A stretch of DNA of 64,000 nt from Moorena bouillonii PNG. GTDB taxonomy: Bacteria; Cyanobacteriota; Cyanobacteriia; Cyanobacteriales; Coleofasciculaceae. Positions within the stretch are counted from its first letter, which is position 1; each line of letters starts with the position of its first letter. A program made the position numbers and the translations under genes. The stretch is from positions 2,873,665-2,937,664 of the forward strand of contig NZ_MKZS01000001.1 of assembly GCF_001942495.1 (NCBI RefSeq), written 5' to 3'. Below are positions 35,880-44,069 of this stretch, piece after piece. The notes below the pieces were generated by a model that made no database searches, was not told the DNA's origin, and saw nothing but the letters and a program-made list of their open reading frames with translations.

Positions 35880-36620
35880 CTACCAAATCATTAACAACTG
35901 CCTTTGTTCCCAGAGAAGAAAAATACCACTAAAAATTACAAAAGCAATTACTAGATTACGGAATAATTGGGGACTCATTTTTTCTAAAACTAAATTCCCT
36001 ATAAAATTACCAGGAAAAGCAGCTATTCCAATTATTATTCCATATCCCAGATAATTCAAAGTTAAAGTACCAAAAATTGCATAAGCGATCAATTTAACAA
36101 TATGAACCACCATCCGGTTAACTGCTTGAGTCGCCAATAATTCCTCTTTTTGCAAACCATAATTAAGGTAAAAAGGTGCAAGTAATGGTCCCATACTGCC
36201 AATAATACCTGACAAAAAGGAATAAACAAAACCTGCTGGTAGAAAATACCATGCACGAACACTAAACGATTGATTTTTATTTTTAAAAATTAAATTTATC
36301 CCAGAGATAACTAGAAATAATCCTACTAAAAAACTCAGCCATCTCACGGGAATTTGCGTTAACAAAAAAGCCCCTAAGCAAGCGCCAATGATAGCACCAG
36401 GTAGCTCCCAACAAATTACTGTCCAGTTAATTTTTTGTCGATAAGCAACAGCACGTTGGGCATTACCAATAATTGCTCCAGTTGTAATAGTTGGTGGGAT
36501 CGCTAAAGTTCCTAAAAAGAAACCAACTATTGGCATTAAAAGAAATGAACTACCTCCACCCGCTAGGGTACTGACAAACCATCCGATAATACTTGCTAAT
36601 GTTAACCACAAATAGGACAT
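35880..36620 (-). CDS. TauE/SafE family permease
   Basis: This 246-residue membrane protein has about seven or eight hydrophobic segments. The N-terminal WFVSTLAGGGSSFLLMPIVGFFLG and the central FVYSFLSGIIGSMGPLLAPFYL are the two matching family motifs (G-G-G-x-S and G-x-G-P). Members export sulfite, sulfoacetate or related organosulfur anions; the substrate here is unknown. The AT-rich codon use differs somewhat from neighbours. It is not obviously in an operon. Confidence 0.88.
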   Translation of the reverse strand: MSYLWLTLASIIGWFVSTLAGGGSSFLLMPIVGFFLGTLAIPPTITTGAIIGNAQRAVAYRQKINWTVICWELPGAIIGACLGAFLLTQIPVRWLSFLVGLFLVISGINLIFKNKNQSFSVRAWYFLPAGFVYSFLSGIIGSMGPLLAPFYLNYGLQKEELLATQAVNRMVVHIVKLIAYAIFGTLTLNYLGYGIIIGIAAFPGNFIGNLVLEKMSPQLFRNLVIAFVIFSGIFLLWEQRQLLMIW

Positions 36621-37134
36621 ATTTTTTTAATTAAAAATTAACAATCAATAATAGCTTTATTAGATTAAGTTTGTGCTATGATCATCTGTTTAACTTCGCG
36701 ATTGGCCGTAGGCCACGCTAAAAGCGATTGCAACTTTGATCTCACCTGTAACCAACTAACTATATTTGTACCCATTTCACGTTATAGTTTACCATTTTGA
36801 ATCATTCATAAGGTCTTTGAGTGTTAACTGAAAAAAATCTGATAACTGTTAACTTTTTTATAATTATAAGCTCCAGTTTCCCTCTTCCACATTTTATGCC
36901 TTCACTAAATGATCTCATTTTGTACAGGTAATTAGGGTAACTTATAGTTTTCTAATGCTTAGTTTTTGATTTTAGATTTATCACTCTCAACTAAATACTC
37001 CCAACTAAATAAATTTCTCTAGAACCTTAAGGAAATGTAAATTTTAGTAGGTTCTAGAGAAATAATTACCAACAATAATTAATCAACAGTACTTATAACA
37101 GTACTTAGATTTTTGTGGCTATTTCAATCACTAA
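36621..37134. other. AT-rich gap
   Basis: I see no ORF in these 514 bp. A single GCGATTGGCCGTAGGCCACG unit lies at 36698-36720. The pair CTAGAACCTTAAGG (37019) / GTAGGTTCTAGAG (37048) forms an imperfect hairpin. Otherwise nothing. Confidence 0.5.
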
Positions 37135-37608
37135 CTATTCATAATATAGCCCTTCTATTGGCACCCCGTCTTCATGTTTGTTTGCCTTTGATTTTCCTGG
37201 TAGAGATTCACCCTCAACACCAATACGATTAACTGGTAGTTTATCTTTTTCTGCGCCTACTCTCAACAAGACTAGAGGTTCATCTCCACAACTTTGAAAC
37301 TTGTAAAAAGTACCCCTGGGAAGTAATATACCTTGATTCCTGCTGAAAGTTCCAACTTCACCATCTTTTCCAAAAAACTTAGCTTGTCCTGCTAAAACGA
37401 TAAAAGTATGATCCTCTCCGGGATGACTGTGTAAAACATTTTCACCCCCTTGAGCATAACATTTAATTCTGACGCTCATTAAATCAGTTTTGGCGAGGGT
37501 ATAGTCACTCCGTCCTTTGCTCAAAAGTTTAGTTTTGAGTTGAAACACTTGAGGTTCTGGAGTTTGATTAGAAGATTTTTCTGTCAAGTCTTGATTGGCA
37601 ACAACCAT
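37135..37608 (-). CDS. Cupin domain protein
   Basis: This 157-residue single-domain cupin has motif 1 ENVLHSHPGEDHTFIVLAGQA, with metal-binding His and Glu, and motif 2 around NQGILLPRGTFYKFQ. No oxygenase or isomerase subfamily can be named from this. The C-terminus (GKSKANKHEDGVPIEGLYYE) is polar. It stands alone between two AT-rich gaps. Confidence 0.8.
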   Translation of the reverse strand: MVVANQDLTEKSSNQTPEPQVFQLKTKLLSKGRSDYTLAKTDLMSVRIKCYAQGGENVLHSHPGEDHTFIVLAGQAKFFGKDGEVGTFSRNQGILLPRGTFYKFQSCGDEPLVLLRVGAEKDKLPVNRIGVEGESLPGKSKANKHEDGVPIEGLYYE

Positions 37609-37895
37609 AGAGATTTTTTTGCAGACTAAACTACTCTAAATTAATTCTAGGGGTGACATGAGCACTGAAAAGCTTACTCTGTGAAGTTTTGATGCCAATG
37701 ACCTCAGGCAAGATACACTCGGAAATTGACCCTCGATTCATGTTCTGGAAGTTCAAACCCTGATAACTACATTCAATGTCAGCCGAAAACACCATATATA
37801 TTTTTGTGACTGATCGGCTGAAATTATTACTTAGTAAGGATTTTAGCTTCCATGCCGCCCCCTAATAGAATAAATATTATCATAAAGTTATCTAG

Positions 37896-38770
37896 GGTGT
37901 GTCATCAATTAAGCCAGATGATGGCAGCAGCGAGGTGGATCGCACCTAAGAAATTGCGAGCTGTTTTATCGTACCGTGTCGCAATTGCCCTGTATTGCTT
38001 GAGTTTTTGGAAGAGATTTTCGTGATTGTTGCCGCCACTTGTACATGTCTTTATCGTATTCCCGTGCGTTGAGTGCGGTTGCTTTTGGGAGGAATGACAG
38101 CCTTGCAATTGGCCTCTTTGAGGCGCTAAGCGCACACGTTGTTCTGCATCATAGGCTTTATCAGCAAGTAGCGCACCAATCTCATCAATGGAATCCAACA
38201 AGACGTCAGCGCCTTGTAAATCGTGGGCAAGGCCTGGAGTTAGATGAAATCCTGTGGGATTGCCCAAGGCATCGCTTGTAGCATGAATCTTGGTTGATAG
38301 TGCCCCAATGCTTAGGCCTATGGCTTGGGTAATGCAGGTATCATCAGGTTTTTTTTTCGCACCAGCGCACTCGTTGATGGGCACGCACAATGGTTGCATC
38401 AATGGCGGCATATTCGTTGTCAGCCTCTTCGGCTAAAACATCGAAAACCTTCTTCCAAACGCCTTTTTCAGACCAACGGGTATGCCGGGTATGAATGACG
38501 CGAAAATCCCCAAAACGCTCCGGTAAATCCCGCCAGGGAATTCCGGCACGATAGCGATATAAAACGGCTTCAACAAATAATCGATTGTCAATGGCCGTAG
38601 CACCAGGGTCGCCCTCTTTACCAGGTAAGAGGTGCTCGAGCCTTTCCCACTGGTCATCTCGCCAGCCATAACGTTTCATAATCATTTATGCCCACCTATT
38701 GTGATTGCAGGATTTACACGAATATCCTATCAAGCTACTTCTGTCAAACATATTGATTGATGACACGCCC
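37896..38770 (-). mobile_element. IS5-type insertion sequence, decayed
   Basis: The element is 875 bp with ends GGGTGTGTCATCAATTAA and, inverted, GGGCGTGTCATCAATCAA (16 of 18 match). It is flanked by TA on both sides (37894-37895 and 38771-38772), consistent with the 2-bp target duplication of some IS5-group elements. It carries one transposase gene in several frames. Confidence 0.88.
37905..38685 (-). pseudogene. IS5-type transposase, multiply frameshifted
   Basis: The first ORF (38685-38344) starts MKRYGWRDDQWERLEHLLPG and reaches AIDATIVRAHQR with the first catalytic Asp. It changes frame at an A9 run (CGAAAAAAAAACC), and the second ORF continues GLSTKIHATSDALGN-like to ENLFQKLKQYRAIATRYDK. 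A two-frame design with slippage at A-runs is known in this group. However, the stretch near 38050-38110 shows at least two more shifts: AVIPPKSNR and EYDKDMYKWR are in different frames. The copy is therefore dead. Confidence 0.88.
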
Positions 38771-38847
38771 TAATATTAGATAAAAAAAAAATTAAGTTTA
38801 GTTAAAAAAAAGTATTAAAGCAACAATAAAATATAATAGTTAATCCA

Positions 38848-38880
38848 CCAGGGTAAGGGGAATTATTCCCCTTACCCTGG
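38848..38880. terminator. Perfect 16-bp inverted repeat
   Basis: CCAGGGTAAGGGGAAT is followed by one T and then its exact reverse complement. There is no T-tract after it. It lies between the two IS elements. It could be a bidirectional terminator or a leftover mobile-element end. Confidence 0.4.
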
Positions 38881-38961
38881 ATACAGAACACGGATTGTAT
38901 TGAGAGATACCGAATAGGAAAGATATCATGGCGGCTAAGAGGATGTCTGAAAAGTGATTGA

Positions 38962-39779
38962 CTACGCTAAACGTCTAAGCATAATCCGAATCATGGCAAC
39001 TCGAATCATGGTTTCAGAAGTTGCTGGTAGAACTTCATAATCTTTGCGCTCGACGACGACACCAGTTGAACCATCCGAAAGTCCGTTCCACAACCCAACG
39101 TCTTGGTAAGACCTCAAAACCTTTGACAGTATCTGAGCGCATAACAGTTTCTAAAATCCAACCATAGACATCCATAACCCACCTCATCAAGCTTTCACCT
39201 CGATAACCACCATCAACCCAAATTTTAATTAAACGGTGAAATCGCTCTGGTGCTGCATTGAGTTGGTCGAACAATAATTTGGCTCCTTCTCGCTCTGGTA
39301 AAGAAGCTGCGGTGACGGCTACAACCATTAATAGCCCCAGGGTATCCACCACAATATGACGCTTACGACCTTTAACCTGTTTAGCGCCATCATAGCCTAC
39401 TTCCAGATGAATCATCGTTGCTGTTTCTACTGATTGGCTATCTAAAACTGCTGCACTCGGACGCTTGTTGGTGGTCTTCGATTGGCCGTAGGCCACGCTT
39501 CGCGAACACCCGTACCCATTTTCGCAACTGTTCGTGAATTCGTTCCCAATCACCATTGATACGCCATTGCCGAAAGTAATGATAAACTGTCTGACCTTTG
39601 GGAAAATCGTGAGGTAACAATGACCAAGCACATCCTGCTACCAAGACATAAAAGATGGCATTCACTACCGAGCGCATATCTACGCTTCTTGGACGACCTC
39701 CTGGTTTCGCTGGTGGAATTAGTTTTTCGAGCAATTGCCATTGTTCATCGGTTAAATCAGTACGATATGATTGATTCAT
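38962..39779 (-). pseudogene. IS5-family transposase broken by a 31-bp repeat
   Basis: The N-terminus (MNQSYRTDLTDEQWQLLEKLI, GGRPRSVDMRSVVNAIFYVL) and the DDE core (AAVLDSQSVETATM, IWVDGGYRGE, VVERTFGWFNWCRR) are well preserved. Between GTACGGGTG and ACCACCAAC sits a 31-bp GGCC-type unit (39476-39506) that shifts the frame. Without it the protein reads KWVRVTTNKRPSAAVLDSQ. A second shift near 39045 separates WFNWCRR from KDYEVLPATSETMIRVAMIR. The element cannot move by itself now. Confidence 0.9.
39476..39506 (-). repeat. GGCC palindromic unit inserted in transposase
   Basis: The 31-bp unit starts TTCGCGAAGCGTGGCC, contains GGCCTACGGCC, and ends AATCGAAG. It belongs to the dispersed GGCCACGCTACGCG family found across the window. 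Removing it exactly restores the transposase reading frame. Confidence 0.85.
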
Positions 39780-39935
39780 TAACTTTACTCTCGTTATCTG
39801 TCGAAAATCGCTATTGACAGCTTATCTTGACGAGAGTTTTTTCTTTTAGCAGTCTGTGAAGCCTCAAACTTTGGCGATATAGCTTTGCCCGTGGGAGGAG
39901 GCGATCGCTATTATTTTGACTTTTCAGACATCCTC

Positions 39936-40424
39936 TAAGGGAATGATAAAAAATAAAATTTAACTATTTAGGAGGAGTAGCCAAAAATTTAAAAGTATAA
40001 AGTTATCAATGACTCCGATAAAACAGGAGGGTAAGCTCATCTATTTTGGTATACATCGTAACTAAAAAAACTAGGTAAACCAAATTATAGCAATTCTCAT
40101 ACCTATAAGAATGGCTAGATCTGTAGTTTTTAATGGCATGATCGTTGCCAGACTTTGCTACTGCTGCACCATGGGTTCGCGTAGCGTGACCATTCGCGTA
40201 GCGTGGCCTTTTGGCCAAGGTCAATCGCATTTCCCTATCGCTACGCCTAAGGTCGCTGATTCACTGGTCATCTACTGAGAGGTAGTTGTCTAGCCCTGTC
40301 CACTATCTAGCGGATACCATTAGTATGAAAAAAGGACTTACCTACTGAGATAGATAAAATCTCTGTTCCCTATTCCCTATTCCCTATTGTCTGTTCCCTG
40401 TTGAGGAAGTAATCAACTAATCCA
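39936..40424. other. Gap with repeats upstream of DUF1800 gene
   Basis: Contents are the second copy of the GGCATGATCGTTGCC segment (40136-40235), an AGGACTTACCTACTGAGAT segment (40332 onward) also seen near 2520, and TTCCCTA heptamers (40365-40400). I see no gene. Confidence 0.6.
40136..40235 (+). repeat. GGCATGATCGTTGCC repeat, copy 2
   Basis: This copy is about 85-90% identical to 35396-35505 by eye, in direct orientation. It ends in the common GGCCTTTTGGCCAAGGTCAA block, also found at 44040-44062. Confidence 0.75.
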
Positions 40425-41936
40425 ATGTATCTGGGAAAATTGAACCTTAAGCCTGTCTACTGGCTCTTAGGGCTAATCTTGGCAGTCATCCTCCTCTGGG
40501 CACTACCCAAGCCTTGGCACGCTGCCAGTTTATCCACTGACCCGAAAGTATTGCATGTCCTCAATCGCGTTAGTTTTGGCCCTCGCCCTGGGGACATCGA
40601 ACGGGTGAAATCCATGGGAGTTGATGCTTATATTCAGTCCCAGCTTTCCCCAAAATCTATTCCTGAACCGCCACAACTGAGGAAACAACTCAAGAATTTG
40701 GATACCCTGGAACTTAATCCAGTGGAGCTATGGAAAGGCTATGCACCACCACAAGGTAAAAAGAAACGGCAGCTGACTCAGCAACAACGGAAGCAGGCTC
40801 AAAAGCGATCGCAAATACCTAGGCAGCAGGGATTAGAAGCCCGTTTAATCAGAGCGATCGCTAGCCCTCAACAGCTTCAGGAAGTAATGGTAGACTTCTG
40901 GTTCAACCACTTCAATGTTTTTGATAGCAAGGGATTGAATCGGATCTGGGTTAGTTCCTTTGAACAAGATGCCATTAGACCCCATGCCCTTGGTCGTTTT
41001 CGGGATTTGTTAGGTGCTACAGCTCACCATCCCGCCATGCTCGTCTATTTAGACAACCACCAAAACACTGCACCAGGAAGTCCAGGAGCTCGTGGTCGAT
41101 ACAAAGGTCTGAATGAAAACTATGCTCGGGAACTGATGGAACTCCACACCCTAGGAGTAGATGGTGGCTACACCCAAGAGGATGTAATTACCTTAGCGCG
41201 GATCTTGACTGGCTGGACTACTGACCGTGAAGGTAAGTACGGTGACGGTCAGGGATTTTATTTCCACCCTAAGCGCCATGATTACAGTGATAAAGTTTTC
41301 CTGGGTCAATCGATTCCAGGTAGCGGCAGCCTAGAGGGAGAGCAAGCCCTAGACCTCCTAGCTCGTCATCCCTCCACCGCCCATTACATTAGCTATAAAT
41401 TAGCCCAGTACTTTGTAGCTGATCAGCCACCAGCAAAGCTAGTAGACACTCTAGCCCAACGCTTTTTGAATACCGATGGGGATATTCGTAAGGTTCTCGA
41501 AACCCTATTTCAAAGCCCTGAATTTTGGGACACTCAGTATTACAACCGTAAATTTAAATCCCCCTATCACTACATCATCTCAGCAGTGCGAGCTACAGGC
41601 AGTAAAAAGCCCAAATGGAAAACCCTCTCTGGTATTATCCGTCAGCTAGGAATGCCCATCTACGGCTGTCCAACTCCCAATGGTTACAAAAACACTGAGA
41701 AGGCTTGGCTCAGTCCAGATGGGATGATTCGCCGGGTCAGCTTTGCCACCGCATTAGCCAATGGTAATTTCGAGCAGCGTCAACCTAAAGAAAAGCGTAA
41801 ACCTGTGGATGCTGTCCAACTCAGGAAAACCCTAGCCGATCACTTTTCTGACCAAACCAAAGAAGTGATCGACCGTAGTCCAGCTAAGCTACAATCCGCC
41901 TTGATTTTGGGGAGTCCAGAAATGATGTATCGGTAG
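40425..41936 (+). CDS. DUF1800 family protein
   Basis: This 503-residue protein starts with a membrane anchor or signal (YWLLGLILAVILLWALP). The family core follows: VLHVLNRVSFGPRPGDIERV, VMVDFWFNHFNVF, NENYARELMELHTLGVDGGYTQEDV and ARILTGWT. DUF1800 genes are usually next to DUF1501 genes, as here (42502). The proteins are exported or membrane-bound and their activity is unknown. The first codons are duplicated at 35795, so the N-terminus may lie in recombined DNA. Confidence 0.9.
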   Translation: MYLGKLNLKPVYWLLGLILAVILLWALPKPWHAASLSTDPKVLHVLNRVSFGPRPGDIERVKSMGVDAYIQSQLSPKSIPEPPQLRKQLKNLDTLELNPVELWKGYAPPQGKKKRQLTQQQRKQAQKRSQIPRQQGLEARLIRAIASPQQLQEVMVDFWFNHFNVFDSKGLNRIWVSSFEQDAIRPHALGRFRDLLGATAHHPAMLVYLDNHQNTAPGSPGARGRYKGLNENYARELMELHTLGVDGGYTQEDVITLARILTGWTTDREGKYGDGQGFYFHPKRHDYSDKVFLGQSIPGSGSLEGEQALDLLARHPSTAHYISYKLAQYFVADQPPAKLVDTLAQRFLNTDGDIRKVLETLFQSPEFWDTQYYNRKFKSPYHYIISAVRATGSKKPKWKTLSGIIRQLGMPIYGCPTPNGYKNTEKAWLSPDGMIRRVSFATALANGNFEQRQPKEKRKPVDAVQLRKTLADHFSDQTKEVIDRSPAKLQSALILGSPEMMYR

Positions 41937-42501
41937 TATCTTAGGGAACAGGGAACAGGGAACAGGGAACAGGGAGTAGGGAGTAGGGAGTAGGGAGTAG
42001 GGAGTAGGCAAAAGGCAAAAGGCAAAAGGCAAAAGGCAAAAGGCAAAAGGCAAAAGAAACAATATAGCGGTTTTTAGTCTAATCAGGTACAAAAAAATTT
42101 TACCTCTTCCCTATTATGACTTTAATGTTAAATTACTGCTCAATACTCCCTAAAAATTGTACCTTACTAGCTACAAAAACGATATACACCTCATAAGTCT
42201 GAGAAACGCTATCCTTTTTGAAGGATGACTGATAAATTATGACTGATAAATTATGATTTTTTAGTTGTAAATTGCCATTTAAAAATTTTAATTTTAAATC
42301 AATTTTTAATTCAAAATTGGCGATTGTTATAAAATAAATTTATAGCGGTTTTCATAGCTATGATAACCACAGTATTTTTATCCTATTACCTGCTCCCTAT
42401 TCCCTGTTCTCTATTCCCTGTTCCCAGATCCGCTGTTCCCTATTCCCTATTCCCTGTTCCCTACTCCCTGCTCCCTGTTCCCTATGCTATAAACACAACA
42501 A
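41937..42501. repeat. Heptamer arrays between DUF1800 and DUF1501 genes
   Basis: GGGAACA, GGGAGTA and GGCAAAA heptamers (41943-42057) lie at one end and CTATTCC/CTGTTCC arrays (42390-42483) at the other. The middle (42060-42380) is AT-rich with GATAAATTATGACT direct repeats at 42230-42255 and a TTTTAATTTTAAA tract. I see no gene. Confidence 0.7.
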
Positions 42502-43731
42502 ATGAAAAGACGGAAATTATTACAACAAGCTAGCCTTCTAACTGCTGGGGGACTTATCTCTATGGGCAGTTGGGTAGCCAGAGGATTAGCAAATACAGCA
42601 ACTACTAATCACCGTAAGCGACTGATTGTTATTTTCCTGCGGGGTGGGATAGATGGACTGAATGTAGTTGTGCCATACCAAGAGGCTGATTACTACCAAG
42701 CGCGACCGAGAATTGCGATTCCTCGCACCGGGGAAAAAGGGGGAGTCTTGGATTTAGATGGTTACTTTGGCTTACATCCAGCTCTAGCTGATCTGATGCC
42801 TCTTTGGAAACAGAAAAGTTTAGCCTTTGTTCACGCCAGTGGTTCACCAGACTCCACTCGCTCCCATTTCGATGCTCAGGATTACATGGAAAGTGGCACC
42901 CCAGGCATTAAGAGTACAGATGATGGCTGGATGAATCGACTATTAGGGACGATTCCCAAGGAAATACCAACTCAAGCGGTGAATATGGGCACAACAACCC
43001 CACGGATTCTATCCGGTCAGATGCCAGTGGCTAATTTACCGATGGGGAGAAATTATAATCACAAGCTGCCTGTAGACCGTCCCCAAATTGATGCTGCGTT
43101 TGATCAACTCTATCGTGGTAATGATGCGATTAATCGGGCTTATCAGGAAGGAAGTGAGGCACGGAAGATACTGCTGGCTGAGCTAAAGGAAGAAATGATG
43201 GCAGCTAACCGGGGAGCACCACCTTCCTCTAAATTTGTTGGTGATAGCCGCAAATTAGCCAAGCTGATGGTGGGGGATGCTAAGACCCAACTGGCATTTT
43301 TGGCCTTAGGTGGCTGGGATACCCATGTTAACCAGGGCGGTAGTCAAGGACAGCTGGCTCGAAAACTTAAGCCTATTGGACAAGGGTTGGCTACTCTAGT
43401 CAAAGCCTTAGAACCGATTTATGCGGATACTGTGATTGTGGTGATGTCAGAATTTGGTCGTACCCTGGCAGAGAATGGTAACAAGGGTACTGACCATGGA
43501 CACGGCAATGTGATGTGGGTCTTGGGTGGAGGCGTTCGCGGTGGTAAGGTCTATGGAGAATGGCCCGGTTTAGCGGAATCCCAGTTGTATGAAAAACGGG
43601 ACTTAGCAGTTACTACGGATTTTCGTGAGGTGCTGATGCCTGTGCTCAGGGAACATATGGAGATTGGAGACTCGAATTTAGCCCAAATCTTTCCTGGTTT
43701 TAGGTCTAATCAGAGTTTGGGGCTTTTGTAG
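42502..43731 (+). CDS. DUF1501 family protein
   Basis: This 409-residue protein has a twin-arginine-like signal (MKRRKLLQQASLLTAGGL), suggesting export of a folded protein. Motifs are LIVIFLRGGIDGLNVVVPY, HASGSPDSTRSHFDAQDYME, GGWDTHVNQGG and SEFGRTLAENGNKGTDHGHG, all typical of DUF1501, which resembles alkaline phosphatase-like/sulfatase folds. It pairs with the DUF1800 gene upstream. The role is unknown. Confidence 0.92.
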   Translation: MKRRKLLQQASLLTAGGLISMGSWVARGLANTATTNHRKRLIVIFLRGGIDGLNVVVPYQEADYYQARPRIAIPRTGEKGGVLDLDGYFGLHPALADLMPLWKQKSLAFVHASGSPDSTRSHFDAQDYMESGTPGIKSTDDGWMNRLLGTIPKEIPTQAVNMGTTTPRILSGQMPVANLPMGRNYNHKLPVDRPQIDAAFDQLYRGNDAINRAYQEGSEARKILLAELKEEMMAANRGAPPSSKFVGDSRKLAKLMVGDAKTQLAFLALGGWDTHVNQGGSQGQLARKLKPIGQGLATLVKALEPIYADTVIVVMSEFGRTLAENGNKGTDHGHGNVMWVLGGGVRGGKVYGEWPGLAESQLYEKRDLAVTTDFREVLMPVLREHMEIGDSNLAQIFPGFRSNQSLGLL

Positions 43732-44069
43732 GGAAATAGAAGTGTCGGGGGAGGGGAGTGCGATCACGTTTGGCCAAAAGGCCAAACGCGATCGCATTTT
43801 CTCGACCATGAGGCTCAGAGGTTCGTTCACGAGGCTCAGAGGTTCGTTCACGAGGCTCAGAGGTTCGTTCACGAGGCTCAGAGGTTCGTTCACGAGGCTC
43901 AGAGGTTCGTTCACGAGGCTCAGAGGTTCGTTCACGAGGTTCAGAGGTTCGTCCACGAGGCTCAGAGGTTTATGCGATCGCTTTTTAGGATTAATCACAC
44001 TGGTACCAGTGCGTTCGCGAAGCGTGACCATTCGCGTAGCGTGGCCTTTTGGCCAAGGTCAATCGCTTT
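43732..44069. other. Gap with 21-bp tandem array and GGCC units
   Basis: It contains HIP1 sites, a GGCCAAAAGGCC palindrome (43772), the 21-bp array described separately, and a TTCGCGAAGCGTGACC unit followed by a GCGTGGCCTTTTGGCC unit (44012-44062). The two neighbouring genes converge here. I see no gene. Confidence 0.65.
43810..43971. repeat. 21-bp tandem repeat, about 8 copies
   Basis: The unit GAGGCTCAGAGGTTCGTTCA plus C is repeated with one copy changed to GAGGTTCAGAGG. Because 21 is a multiple of 3, ORFs on both strands read as repeats (LRGSFTR or SLVNEPL). These are not genes. Confidence 0.85.

Larger units (their letters stand above)
38939..39935 (-). mobile_element. IS5-family insertion sequence, second
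   Basis: The element is 997 bp with perfect terminal repeats (GAGGATGTCTGAAAAGT and its inverse) and a TAA duplication on each side (38936-38938, 39936-39938). The three-base TNA duplication is typical of IS5-family groups. Its single transposase gene carries two lesions. Confidence 0.9.
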
